A stretch of 64,000 nucleotides of DNA from Parabacteroides sp. Marseille-P3160 (GCF_900162725.1 NZ_LT799418.1:3616096-3680095); one strand, 5' to 3'. Positions 28,816 to 38,004 are shown, numbered from the stretch's first letter. Program-made: numbers and translations. Notes: a model not told the origin generated them from the letters alone.

Positions 28816-30327
28816 TTAAATACGTAAGACGCCTTTATGTAATCCGAATTCGCGCCACCTGCTGATTGGCCGGTCGTCGGCAGTCGTATCCGGCGCATTT
28901 TCGTTCAGGTTCATCAAGTAATCAATATAGGCCGCAATAATAGCCATATTCTCCGTTTCTTCATCGGTAACCGCCAATCCCTGTCGAAGGCGGTCGGCAT
29001 GTTTCGGAATAAATTGCGTATCATAGGTACCTTTGATGAAATCAGAGGTTTCCATAATACAACGAAGATAAGATATATTGGTTTTCAGCCCGGTAATCTT
29101 ATATTCATACAATACCCGGCGCATGCGTTCGATGGCATACCGCCGACTTGTTGCCCAGACAATCAGCTTACCGATCATCGGGTCATAATAGATAGGAATC
29201 TCATATCCTTCATATACATAACTATCGATTCGGACTCCCAAGCCGGTCGGTTCCACAAGGTGGCGGATCACGCCGGGCGAAGGCATGAAATTGTTTTCGG
29301 CGTCTTCCGCACAAATACGGCATTCAATAGCGTGTCCCCGCTGCATGATATCTTCCTGTTTATAGCGCAACGGATTCCCGTAGGCGATAAATATCTGTTC
29401 TTTCACCAGATCGATGCCCAACACCTCTTCCGTAATCGGATGCTCGACTTGCAGGCGGGTATTCATTTCCAGAAAATAGAAATTACGATGCTTATCGACC
29501 AGAAACTCAATCGTACCAGCGCCGACATAGTTCACTGCTTTGGCAGCGGCTACCGCCTGTTTTCCCATCTCCCGGCGAAGGGCCTCGGTCATGAAAGGAG
29601 AAGGCGACTCTTCCACTATTTTCTGATTTCGCCTTTGTACGGAACATTCACGCTCGCACAAATGAATGACATTTCCCTCCATATCACCCAGTATCTGGAA
29701 CTCGATGTGATGAGGTTCTTCCACAAACTTCTCTATATAAACCGTATCGTCTCCGAAAGAGGAAAGGGATTCCGACTTGGCTGATTCATAGGCTTCTTTC
29801 ACCTCTTCCTCTTTGTATATCAAGCGCATTCCCTTGCCTCCGCCTCCCATGGAAGCTTTGAGCATGACGGGAAACCCGATCGCCTTACAGACCCGGATTG
29901 CCTCTTCGGCACTTTTCAAGGGCTCTTCGGTTCCGGGAACAACCGGTACACCGGCTTTTTTCATTTTAATACGAGCGGAGATTTTATCTCCCATTGCCTC
30001 CATGCTTTCGGGCAGCGGGCCGACAAAAATAAGGCCCTCCTCTCTGCAGCGGCGGGCAAAAGCGGCGTTTTCCGACAGGAAACCGTAGCCCGGATGAATT
30101 GCATCCACCGCGTGCTCTTTCGCCACTTCCAATATAATATCGATATTCAGATAACTGTCTTTCGACGGAGCCGGACCAATGCAATAGGCCTCATCCGCAT
30201 ACAACACATGCTTCGCGGCGCGATCCGCTTCCGAAAACACGGCAACGGTACGAATGCCCATCTCCCGGCATGAACGCATCACTCGGACGGCTATTTCGCC
30301 CCGGTTTGCAATTAATACTTTTTTCAT
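28816..30327 (-). CDS. accC: Biotin carboxylase subunit of acyl-CoA carboxylase
   Basis: ATP-dependent carboxylation of carrier-bound biotin; 503 residues, full length. N-terminal MKKVLIANRGEIAVRVMRSC, the glycine-rich ATP lid ASMGGGGKGMRLI, and the catalytic ATP-grasp segment EMNTRLQVEHPITEEV are all present, and the C-terminal RMRRVLYEYKITGLKTN matches. It heads a three-gene operon under a B12 riboswitch. The symbol accC is by sequence; the acyl-CoA substrate is set by the partner subunits, and a pccA-like name would also be defensible. Confidence 0.94.
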   Translation of the reverse strand: MKKVLIANRGEIAVRVMRSCREMGIRTVAVFSEADRAAKHVLYADEAYCIGPAPSKDSYLNIDIILEVAKEHAVDAIHPGYGFLSENAAFARRCREEGLIFVGPLPESMEAMGDKISARIKMKKAGVPVVPGTEEPLKSAEEAIRVCKAIGFPVMLKASMGGGGKGMRLIYKEEEVKEAYESAKSESLSSFGDDTVYIEKFVEEPHHIEFQILGDMEGNVIHLCERECSVQRRNQKIVEESPSPFMTEALRREMGKQAVAAAKAVNYVGAGTIEFLVDKHRNFYFLEMNTRLQVEHPITEEVLGIDLVKEQIFIAYGNPLRYKQEDIMQRGHAIECRICAEDAENNFMPSPGVIRHLVEPTGLGVRIDSYVYEGYEIPIYYDPMIGKLIVWATSRRYAIERMRRVLYEYKITGLKTNISYLRCIMETSDFIKGTYDTQFIPKHADRLRQGLAVTDEETENMAIIAAYIDYLMNLNENAPDTTADDRPISRWREFGLHKGVLRI

Positions 30328-30389
30328 CTTTCTGTTCTTACTAACCTGTGAATCAACTTCTACCCCACGAGCAAGCTAATCCGTTTTCT

Positions 30390-30558
30390 GAATGGCAGGT
30401 CTTCTGACTCGCTTCCCTCCCGATATGCCTTCCCTCTTACAGTGGCTTAAGTTATTTATCGGAATTTATAAAGCATCGCAGCAGCGGGACTGTCCAGGAT
30501 TCTCACCTGATTCCCTTTTAATCTGCATACCCGGACAGGCCATACAGAACCTATTCGG
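30390..30558 (-). ncRNA. Cobalamin (B12) riboswitch ahead of the acyl-CoA carboxylase operon
   Basis: On the minus strand the conserved core reads in order: GGGAATCAGGTGAGAATCC, then GGACAGTCCCGCTGCTGCGA, GCCACTG ... GGGAAGGC, and finally the B12-box-like GAGTCAGAAGACCTGCC (30394-30410). These are the defining blocks of the cobalamin riboswitch, and the 5' end starts with AATAGGTTCTG as expected. It lies about 62 bp from the accC ATG. No Rho-independent terminator is obvious between it and accC, so translational control is more likely. The boundaries are good to about 5 bp. Confidence 0.93.
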
Positions 30559-30561
30559 CGA

Positions 30562-30590
30562 CAAATATACAAAATAAACCAATACCCAAA
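30562..30590 (-). promoter_or_regulatory. Putative promoter of the riboswitch/carboxylase transcript
   Basis: TATATTTG (30562-30569) fits TAnnTTTG; TTTG (30587-30590) is 17 bp upstream, a little short. The predicted start point falls right at the 5' end of the riboswitch, which supports it. Confidence 0.4.
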
Positions 30591-30599
30591 GAAGCTTCC

Positions 30600-30640
30600 C
30601 CTGAAAACAAGAAAGGCCGACCCGTTTCCGGATCAGCCTT
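30600..30640 (-). terminator. Terminator of the TIM-barrel gene
   Basis: Strong hairpin on the minus strand, arms AAGGCTGATCCG (30629-30640) and CGGGTCGGCCTT (30613-30624) with a GAAA tetraloop, then TTCTTGTTTTC. It separates the isomerase-like gene upstream from the riboswitch operon. Confidence 0.85.
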
Positions 30641-30662
30641 AAATCTTGATTCATCAATCGGA

Positions 30663-31559
30663 CTATTTCACATAATCCGCTTTATTAAGGAAGTTATAGC
30701 TCTGTTGAACGCTGGCCACCGGATCATTGTTTGTATATTGTTCTACTTCCACATACCAGTCCTTGATATTGTTTGCTTTCATCTGGTCGAAAATAGGTTT
30801 GAAATCGATCTTTCCGCTGGCTCCGATTTCTTTTTCATCTTTGATATGAATAGCTTTAAATTGGCTGGGACGGTTCTTCAGATATGCGACCGGGTCGCCT
30901 CCGCCTTCGATACACCAATAAACATCCAATTCGAAGAATACATGGTTCTTGCTGACAGTATCCAATAAGAAATCATAGATCAGTTGGTCTCCTATCTTGC
31001 GAAACTCAAAATTATGGTTGTGATAACCGAAAGCAATGCTGGCGGAAGCGGTCTTATAACCTACGGTATTAAAGTAATCACAATAAAGTTTCAGATCGTC
31101 GAGGGTCGTCTGCTCGTTGACCGGCATCCAAGGTTGGATCATATATTTGACTCCCAAAGCATTATGCGCCTCAATCGCCTGATCCCACCATGCCATGACT
31201 TCCGCTTCTTTTTCTTTCGTGAATGCTTGTCCCAGATGGGCGCTCGTACATTTCATACCTAAATCATCCACCATTTTTTTAAATTCCCGCGGAGGCAAAC
31301 CATAGATCAGTCCATTGTCATAACTGGCCGTTTCAAGGTTTTTATAACCCATCTTGGCAACGGTTTCCAACGTTACTTTGATACCCGATTCCTTCACCAA
31401 GTCCCGCAAGGAATACAATTGAAGCCCAATATTCTTCTGAAGCCCGATATTCTTCGCTGCGGCACCTGAACCGGCGCAAGAAGATAAAAGTTGAGGAATA
31501 ACCACCCCTCCGGCAAGCATTAAGGAGGCCTTTTTCAAAAAATCACGTCTGTTTTGCAT
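30663..31559 (-). CDS. Exported sugar phosphate isomerase/epimerase-like TIM-barrel protein
   Basis: Xylose-isomerase-like TIM barrel, 298 residues. The N-terminus has both a twin-arginine signal (NRRDFLKKASLMLAGG) and a lipobox LLSSC (Cys28), so it is probably a Tat-exported lipoprotein. Barrel elements: LQLYSLRD, CTSAHLGQ, MIQPWMPVNE, GYHNHNFEF (metal ligands), FFELDVYWCIEGGGD, IHIKDEKEIG and WYVEVEQY. An 18-bp tandem duplication near the mature N-terminus (31420-31455) gives KNIGLQ twice. It is divergent from a DUF1080 gene; in other Bacteroidetes such pairs belong to 3-keto-glycoside breakdown, but that function is only inferred. Confidence 0.85.
   Translation of the reverse strand: MQNRRDFLKKASLMLAGGVVIPQLLSSCAGSGAAAKNIGLQKNIGLQLYSLRDLVKESGIKVTLETVAKMGYKNLETASYDNGLIYGLPPREFKKMVDDLGMKCTSAHLGQAFTKEKEAEVMAWWDQAIEAHNALGVKYMIQPWMPVNEQTTLDDLKLYCDYFNTVGYKTASASIAFGYHNHNFEFRKIGDQLIYDFLLDTVSKNHVFFELDVYWCIEGGGDPVAYLKNRPSQFKAIHIKDEKEIGASGKIDFKPIFDQMKANNIKDWYVEVEQYTNNDPVASVQQSYNFLNKADYVK
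31420..31455 (-). repeat. 18-bp tandem duplication inside the TIM-barrel gene
   Basis: Two adjacent 18-bp units (31420-31437 and 31438-31455) differ at one base and encode KNIGLQ twice just after the lipidated region. The in-frame duplication lengthens the tether without affecting the barrel. Confidence 0.9.
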
Positions 31560-31757
31560 AATAAAATAGATTGAAAAAATTATATCTTTTTACAAAAATA
31601 AGACTATTTGTTTAGATGGACAGCATATATCCCACATTTTCCATTATTTAACAAATAATCGATTTTTAGAGCTTAAAAAAACGAAAAAATATAAACTCCT
31701 GATGCATCAATAAAATACATATTTTTGTAAGTTTGCCAATCTAACAAACCAATTTTA

Positions 31758-33167
31758 ATGCAAATGAATAAACCCGCTTTTTTGTTATTTATGGCGCTTT
31801 CGCTATTCACTCTGTGTTTTTCATGCAGCCAGCCGGGAAGTAAAGTCCTTTTTGACGGAAAAAACAGTGATTTATGGAATATAACCGGGCAGGCTGCTGT
31901 CAAAGACCGGATACTGGTTCTCGCAGGAACAAATACCAAGGCAGTTCTGAAAAAAGGAGATTATACGAACTTTAAACTGACTTTGGAGTTGCTTACCACG
32001 CCCGGCGGAAAAGGGCGTTTGTGGTTTCACACCGATCCAATGCTCGCGAAAGGCTATGCTATAGCCATCAATAACGACCTACAAGATACGGAATGGTGGA
32101 CAAAGAGCGGCAGCCTGCTTTCGGTACGCAACCTGACGAAAAGCTTTGCCAAGGAAAACCAATGGTTTACCCTTACCGTCCAGGTGGAGGGGAAGGCCGT
32201 AACAGTCAACATCAACGATGTTCCGGTGATTGAATATATCGAACCGGCACGGCCTTACCGTACGGAGACGCATGCCCAAACGCTTCTTTCCTCCGGCCTC
32301 TTCGCCTTGGAAAACAGCGGATCGGGAGAGATCCAATGCCGGAGCATAAAAGTTGAAGCCTTGCCGAAGAAGACCGCTCCTGACATCATCGCCCGGCAAG
32401 AGTCCGAAGCATTGGACGAGACAAAGGATCCGATCATCCGGCTTCATCAGGAGAACTTTCCTGTATTAGATTTCCATGTCCACCTGAAAGGAGGCCTGAC
32501 GAAGGAACAAGCCGCGAAACAATCCCGCCGCCTGGGTATCAATTATGCGATCGCCCCTAATTGCGGCATCGGATTCCCAATCACTAACGATGAACAGATT
32601 TACGCTTACCTGGACAGTATGCGCTCCCAGCCGTTTATCCTGGCGATGCAGGCGGAAGGACGGGAGTGGATCACCACTTTCTCCCCCGAAGCAAGGGCGC
32701 AGTTTGATTACGTCTTTACGGATGCGCTGACTTTTACCGATTCCAAAGGACGCCGTACCCGTTTATGGATTCCGGAAGAGACATGGATTGAAGACGAACA
32801 GGCGTATATGGATCTTATTGTAGACAAGATCTGTGAAGTATTGAAAGAACCGGTGGATATCTACGTCAACCCCTGCTTCCTTCCCTCCCCGATGGATCAA
32901 CGATATGATGAATTCTGGACGGAAACACGGATGAACAAATTTGTCGACGCCCTGGTAAAGAGTGGGAAAGCGCTGGAGATTAATGAAAAATACCGGATTC
33001 CCAACAAAGCGATCCTTTTGAAAGCCAAGGCGGCCGGAGTGAAATTTACTTTTGGAAGCAATAATACAACGCCGGATGTTAGCGATCTATCCTACAGCAT
33101 TCAGATGATTAAGGAATGCGGCCTGACAGCACAGGATATCTATCGTCCAAAAGTCAAATTGAATTAA
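31758..33167 (+). CDS. DUF1080 (3-keto-glycoside hydrolase-like) fused to metal-dependent hydrolase
   Basis: 469 residues with a lipoprotein-like signal (cysteines at 20 and 23). Residues about 28-220 form a DUF1080/laminin-G-like sandwich (VLFDGKNSDLW, GRLWFHTDP, NQWFTLTVQVEG). Residues about 235-469 form an amidohydrolase/PHP-like barrel with a metal HxH motif in LDFHVHLKGG, a helical core, and a terminal FTFGSNNTTPDVSDL. Such fusions are rare. The ATG at 31758 or another two codons later are both possible starts. It is divergent from the TIM-barrel gene; the 3' end overlaps the stop of the export operon by 4 bp. Confidence 0.8.
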   Translation: MQMNKPAFLLFMALSLFTLCFSCSQPGSKVLFDGKNSDLWNITGQAAVKDRILVLAGTNTKAVLKKGDYTNFKLTLELLTTPGGKGRLWFHTDPMLAKGYAIAINNDLQDTEWWTKSGSLLSVRNLTKSFAKENQWFTLTVQVEGKAVTVNINDVPVIEYIEPARPYRTETHAQTLLSSGLFALENSGSGEIQCRSIKVEALPKKTAPDIIARQESEALDETKDPIIRLHQENFPVLDFHVHLKGGLTKEQAAKQSRRLGINYAIAPNCGIGFPITNDEQIYAYLDSMRSQPFILAMQAEGREWITTFSPEARAQFDYVFTDALTFTDSKGRRTRLWIPEETWIEDEQAYMDLIVDKICEVLKEPVDIYVNPCFLPSPMDQRYDEFWTETRMNKFVDALVKSGKALEINEKYRIPNKAILLKAKAAGVKFTFGSNNTTPDVSDLSYSIQMIKECGLTAQDIYRPKVKLN

Positions 33168-34435
33168 TCCTCCCCTCTGGCGCGCTTTCGATCCCGTCTT
33201 TCCTTAGCGTACTGGTAGCGCCTCTTCATGCGCTGCCGGGTGAGGATATATTGAGTGCGATAGACCAGGCAAGCCGATAGGAAATAGACAGCCGCCTGTA
33301 TCCAGAGCAGGCGGTATTCGAACGCGACCTCCTTCAGTGTGGCTCCCATCGAGTGGATCCGGATAAATCCCTGGATGCCTGGAGTCGATGGAAAGACATA
33401 TCCGATTGCTTTCCAAAACGGGGGAATGGCTTCTTTCGGCCAGGATATACCGGAGATAAAGAGAAGGAGCACCGAGGTGAAAACAAAAATAAGCATGGGG
33501 GACTCGCGGCTCCGCAAAAAGCCGGACACCGTCATCGCCATAAAAATACAGGCGAAAAGGTAAGGAAGAAGGAATGCCAGCACATGGAAAGGTTGGCTTA
33601 CACGCGGAAAAGAAAACAGGTTAGGCACAACGGCAAAGAGCCAGATACATACCACTATATAAATTACCAAATAGGCCAACGACTTTCCGAAAACAACCCG
33701 GAGGGTTCCTCCGAAGTGTCGTTTTAGCGGAACAATAGTATGGAAACGATTTCGTTCCCGATCTGTACCGCTCAACATGCCGATACCCAATAAAAGCGTT
33801 TGCTGCACTACCAGAACCAGGATAGCCGGCACTAAGAAACTGCCGAATCCGCTCTGAGGATTATACAGCGCCGTCGATTCGGACAGGATCGGCTGTGTCT
33901 GTATCTCTTCCGCCCGGGAAGTATAGGCCGGTTTTTTCTGAATCTGCAACTCGGTTCCCATCTCTAAAGAGACTTCGGTAGCCGTAAGATAGAATGCTTT
34001 ATAATAAAGCAAGGAACTCATATCACAATACAAAGAGACATGCGCCTGCTTTTCGCCCCGCACCAGAGTCTTGCTGAAATCGGACGGAATAAGCAAGATC
34101 CCATAAGCTTCTTTTCTATCCAACATCCGTTTCGCCGTTTCCATATCCCGGCAGACCTCTACCACCCTTACATCCGGAGCCGCATTCATACGGCGGGTAA
34201 ATTCGCGGCTCAAAAAAGTATCTGAGGCATCGACGACGACCATTTTGACATTTCTGGCCACCTCGTTGTTATAGATAAAAGAATAGATCACCGGATAAAT
34301 AAACGGAGCGAGAAGAAAGAAAATCAACACGCCGCCGTCCTTGAAAACCTTTTTCAGTTCTTCTTTCCAGATATAGAGCGAATCATAGATGCCCTCTGTA
34401 ATCATATCGCGTAAACGAGTATTTTTCATCATCAT
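33164..34435 (-). CDS. ABC-2 type transporter permease (2)
   Basis: 423 residues: a first membrane helix near 33-55 (VLIFFLLAPFIYPVIYSFIY), a large periplasmic loop of about 170 residues, then five hydrophobic segments (from LVPAILVLVVQQTLLLGIG onward) and a basic tail. This is the YhhJ/YbhR-type exporter membrane subunit. Last gene of a TolC-HlyD-permease-permease operon. No ATP-binding subunit is adjacent. Three consecutive ATG codons at the start make the exact start uncertain. The stop overlaps the convergent DUF1080 stop. Confidence 0.88.
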   Translation of the reverse strand: MMMKNTRLRDMITEGIYDSLYIWKEELKKVFKDGGVLIFFLLAPFIYPVIYSFIYNNEVARNVKMVVVDASDTFLSREFTRRMNAAPDVRVVEVCRDMETAKRMLDRKEAYGILLIPSDFSKTLVRGEKQAHVSLYCDMSSLLYYKAFYLTATEVSLEMGTELQIQKKPAYTSRAEEIQTQPILSESTALYNPQSGFGSFLVPAILVLVVQQTLLLGIGMLSGTDRERNRFHTIVPLKRHFGGTLRVVFGKSLAYLVIYIVVCIWLFAVVPNLFSFPRVSQPFHVLAFLLPYLFACIFMAMTVSGFLRSRESPMLIFVFTSVLLLFISGISWPKEAIPPFWKAIGYVFPSTPGIQGFIRIHSMGATLKEVAFEYRLLWIQAAVYFLSACLVYRTQYILTRQRMKRRYQYAKERRDRKRARGED

Positions 34436-34441
34436 CCTTAT

Positions 34442-35611
34442 TTACGGAATATACTTTATATAAAGAAATGCATCCTTCAAGTTTTTCAACAGGAAAAAGG
34501 GAAGGATCAGAAATCCCAAAAGAAACAAATAGGATCCGAAGGAATCAATAAAAGGGCGCCCCATCAATCCCTGATCCACATAAATCAGGAAATAATGGCG
34601 AACGGGGAAAAGATTAGTAAGCGGCTGCAAGGCCGGAGCCATCTCCGTCGCGGGAAAGGTAAACCCTGAGAATGAAAAGGCCAGCATTCCCAACAGGCAG
34701 GTCGCGCTTAACGAAAGGCGCAACACGGGAATCAAGGAAAAAAGGAAAATGCCGAAAGCTTGTGAGGCCAGTACCAGCAGAAGCATAGCCAACAAAATGG
34801 GCGGCCACCCGTTTGCCAAAGGATAAGACTGATAGCCATACAAAATAGAGCAACAAAGGAAACCGACCAAGGTAAAAATGACCGTATGGGGAATCAGTTT
34901 GCCCGTCAAGGAAAGGATCATGGATTCACGTCCCGTCTGTAACCATTCACGGGCGGTTCCGAGCTTCATCTCCGTGCCTAGGCTAAAAACCGTCACCAGG
35001 ATAATCATCAGCTCAAGGATTGTCGGTATAATCGTGTTGTTCAGGTAGATCGAATAGTTTAGCCAAGGATTTCCCAGCGGGTGGGCATCGATGACGATCG
35101 GCTGAAGCGCCGCCATAATCAAGTCTTCGGTATAGCCCTTGGCCAGTCCGGTCTGCAGACCGACAGAGGCGTTTGCCAACGTAGCCCCGATTTTCATATC
35201 CCTGAAAAGCAGGGATCCGGCAATTAAAAACGAATTATTAGTATAGTAAGATATTTTCGGTTGCTTGCCGGTGATCGTTTTCTTGGCAAAATCTTCGGGG
35301 ATATAAAAGATTCCATAGATATGCCCGCGCTGCATCTCTATCCTCGCCTCTTCGAAAGACTGTGTCCGTTCGCGCACCTCCAGTATCTGGAAAGAATCCA
35401 ACAACCGGGTCAACTGGCGTGAAGTAGAAGAGTCGTCCATATCGACTACTGCAATCGGCAGATTCTCCGGCAGTCCGTCGCGCATCAGCGACAAGAAGAA
35501 AATCAGGCCGATCAGAGGAGCTGCAACCATACAAAAAAGATAAATCGGCTGAGCTGTCAACCGTTGTACCTCCCTTTTGCACAAGTTCCAGAGACATTCT
35601 AAGATGGACAT
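34442..35611 (-). CDS. ABC-2 type transporter permease (1)
   Basis: 389 residues with the same layout as its neighbour: one N-terminal helix (LFCMVAAPLIGLIFFLSL), a periplasmic domain with the ABC-2 family pattern IAVVDMDDSSTSRQLTRLLDS, then C-terminal helices. The ATG starts 3 bp after the HlyD stop and the next gene begins 6 bp after this stop, so translation is coupled. The two permeases probably form a heterodimer. Its ATPase must be supplied from elsewhere, or be missing. Confidence 0.88.
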   Translation of the reverse strand: MSILECLWNLCKREVQRLTAQPIYLFCMVAAPLIGLIFFLSLMRDGLPENLPIAVVDMDDSSTSRQLTRLLDSFQILEVRERTQSFEEARIEMQRGHIYGIFYIPEDFAKKTITGKQPKISYYTNNSFLIAGSLLFRDMKIGATLANASVGLQTGLAKGYTEDLIMAALQPIVIDAHPLGNPWLNYSIYLNNTIIPTILELMIILVTVFSLGTEMKLGTAREWLQTGRESMILSLTGKLIPHTVIFTLVGFLCCSILYGYQSYPLANGWPPILLAMLLLVLASQAFGIFLFSLIPVLRLSLSATCLLGMLAFSFSGFTFPATEMAPALQPLTNLFPVRHYFLIYVDQGLMGRPFIDSFGSYLFLLGFLILPFFLLKNLKDAFLYIKYIP

Positions 35612-35614
35612 CAA

Positions 35615-36619
35615 TTATTCTCCTTCTTTCTTTATAATGACCGACATGCCGGGGCGCAGGCCCTCAACCGATGCTGTCGGACGCGCCCGTACCTCAAACG
35701 TTTTGGAATCATATTGCCCGGTCGCCTTCGTAGCCTTCCAGGCAGCATAACTACCCATATCTTTCAGGTAATAGACTTTTAGAGTAATCTCTTTTTTATC
35801 CAATCCGGGAATGAATCCCCGGATCTCATCCCCTACCTTGAAATCCTTCAATAGATCTTCACGGACACTAAAGGTAACCCACATGTTCTTTAAATCCGCA
35901 ATATTCATGATCGGAGAGCCGGTACCGACCAATTCGCCCACTTCCGGGAACCGTTCGACCACCTCGCCGTCGATCGGAGAGAGCAGAGCGGACTCTTTTA
36001 TGTATGATTCCACTTCCGCCACGGCGCCGCCGGCTTGGCGGAGTTGGGCGGCAGCAGCCTGCTTGTCTTCCCGGCGTACAGCATCCCTCGCCAACTCATA
36101 TTGTGCTTTTGCCGCCTTTTCCGTTGCATCCATCGCCTTATAATTAGCCTCCGCTTCGTCTCGCTTCTGAGCGGAAAGGACACCCTTGTCGTACAGGTTC
36201 TGCACCCGGTTGAAAGATTTCTTTGCGACCTCCAGGCCCGCTTCGGCTTTCTGCCACATCTCGTAAGCAGCAGCAATCTGCTCCTGCCGCGCTCCACGGA
36301 TTGCCTTCTCGTTTTGTGCCTGGGCTGCCTCTTGGACAGCTTCAGCCTGCTGTAACTTAGCCTTTACCTCGGGAGTATTGAGAAAAACCAATGTATCGCC
36401 GGCTTTCACCTGATCGCCTTCCTGAAAGCGGAAAGACTCTATCCTGCCGGGTACTTTTCCTGAGATACGGAACTCAGTCGCTTCCGCTTGTCCCATGATG
36501 ATCTCATCCGGCGGGGTCAACAGGAAAAAACCGACCAATGCAACCAATGCAATAACAACAAGCACCGTAATAAAAGCCAAAACCATATTGTTGACCGAAA
36601 ATTTCTTTTTGTTTCCCAT
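35615..36619 (-). CDS. HlyD-family periplasmic adaptor
   Basis: 334 residues with one N-terminal membrane anchor (LAFITVLVVIALVALVGFFLL), a lipoyl/biotinyl-like half (SGKVPGRIESFRFQEGDQVKAGDTL), a long coiled coil of about 110 residues, the second lipoyl half (LLSPIDGEVVERFPEVGELV), and a beta-barrel domain. It bridges the inner-membrane permeases and the TolC protein encoded upstream. It lies 14 bp after the TolC gene. Confidence 0.93.
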   Translation of the reverse strand: MGNKKKFSVNNMVLAFITVLVVIALVALVGFFLLTPPDEIIMGQAEATEFRISGKVPGRIESFRFQEGDQVKAGDTLVFLNTPEVKAKLQQAEAVQEAAQAQNEKAIRGARQEQIAAAYEMWQKAEAGLEVAKKSFNRVQNLYDKGVLSAQKRDEAEANYKAMDATEKAAKAQYELARDAVRREDKQAAAAQLRQAGGAVAEVESYIKESALLSPIDGEVVERFPEVGELVGTGSPIMNIADLKNMWVTFSVREDLLKDFKVGDEIRGFIPGLDKKEITLKVYYLKDMGSYAAWKATKATGQYDSKTFEVRARPTASVEGLRPGMSVIIKKEGE

Positions 36620-36633
36620 ATCTGTTATTCTTT

Positions 36634-38004
36634 TTATTCCTTTTTACTATTGACATCCGTCGATAATTTACCCATCGCCTTGGTGAGATACACATCCGCC
36701 AGTTTCACTTCAATCTGCGAATCAATCAGATTGGAACGGGCGGACAACCAGGCTGTCTGCGCTTCCATCAACTGAAGTACAGGAATCACGCCTTCTTCAA
36801 ACCCGAGTGTAGCGGTACGCAGATTCTCTTCCGCCTTCTCCATATTCCTGACAGTGGCGATCTGCTTTTTATTCGCTTCGTTCACCTTATAAATGGACTG
36901 GTTCACCTGCAACTCTATCTGCTCCCGGGCGTTCTCCCATTCCAGTTGTTTAATATGCGTTTCGGCCCTCGCCGCATTTCGTTTATAGGTATTCTCCCAC
37001 CAACCGGACAAAGGTATCTTCAGCATCAGTCCGATATTGAAACTACCGGCAAACTCATTCTTAAAGCCATAATACGAGTTGGGGTTCATTATTGTATAAC
37101 CTCCAATCAGAGCGAGGTTAGGTAAGGCATCAGCCAAAGTAATAGCTTCCTTTTTCTTAAAGATTTTAGTCGCCAGATCCAGACTTTTCAGTTCCGGGCG
37201 ATTCATAAAGGCCTCCGTCACATCGGCTGTTGCTTCCGTTGCCGCCGTTACCGATAAGGGCAAACGCTCCAGGTTCTCATCCGCCAAGGCCAGCGGCTTC
37301 TCTATAGGCAGGCCACAAAGTTGGGCAAGAAGCATCCGGGTAAGCGACAAGCCATTTTCCACCTGAGTCTGCGTCATTTCCGCCTCATTTAATTTCACTT
37401 TGACAGATAAGCCGTCCGCTGCTGTGGCCACACCTTCTGCAATCAAAGCCGAAACGTCGCTGTCCATCTTTTCCAGCAATTCGACGTAAGAATCGGCCAG
37501 TTTCTTTTTATTGACCAATGAAATGACCTGCCAATACGTTTCATCCGTCTTATAAATTACATTTTGCAATTCCTGATCATTCATCGACTCTGCCAACTGT
37601 TTGGCGTAAGAGGCAAGTTGATTATAAGAGATGATCTTCCCTCCCATAAAGACCGGCTGCACCAACGACAGGTTTCCCAGCCAGATATTCTCTATATCCA
37701 GACGTAACACATCTTTCAGCGATTGGGGAACAAGCGCGCCGGCAGCTCCCAACCGATTAAAATCGAAAAGATTGATATCCTTCTCATTCCACAGGTAGGC
37801 GCCCGTGGCTGAAATCTGAGGAAAGTACTTGGTTAAAGCGGCTTTACGGTCGGCGTCCGCAATCTTAATCTTTTCATTCCCAATCCGTAGGTTTTTATTG
37901 TTTTGAATGGCTAACGCCCGGCATTCTTCAAGCGTTAGCAATTGCTGGGAATAGACATTCCCTATCAAAATCAGAAAAGCAAATAACAGCACAATTCGTT
38001 TCAT
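36634..38004 (-). CDS. TolC-family outer-membrane efflux channel
   Basis: 456 residues, with a signal peptide (VLLFAFLILIGNVYSQ) and a duplicated outer-membrane factor domain: LTLEECRALAIQNNKNL begins the first half, and a second half begins near VTEAFMNRPELKSLD. The family motif of alpha-helical tunnel residues continues to the end. First gene of the export operon, which names TolC-HlyD-ABC2-ABC2 as one system. The substrate is unknown. Confidence 0.93.
   Translation of the reverse strand: MKRIVLLFAFLILIGNVYSQQLLTLEECRALAIQNNKNLRIGNEKIKIADADRKAALTKYFPQISATGAYLWNEKDINLFDFNRLGAAGALVPQSLKDVLRLDIENIWLGNLSLVQPVFMGGKIISYNQLASYAKQLAESMNDQELQNVIYKTDETYWQVISLVNKKKLADSYVELLEKMDSDVSALIAEGVATAADGLSVKVKLNEAEMTQTQVENGLSLTRMLLAQLCGLPIEKPLALADENLERLPLSVTAATEATADVTEAFMNRPELKSLDLATKIFKKKEAITLADALPNLALIGGYTIMNPNSYYGFKNEFAGSFNIGLMLKIPLSGWWENTYKRNAARAETHIKQLEWENAREQIELQVNQSIYKVNEANKKQIATVRNMEKAEENLRTATLGFEEGVIPVLQLMEAQTAWLSARSNLIDSQIEVKLADVYLTKAMGKLSTDVNSKKE

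Noticed and set aside
28999-29784. 261-codon open frame antisense to accC
   Set aside because: Covers conserved accC residues and shows no signal, domain or promoter of its own.
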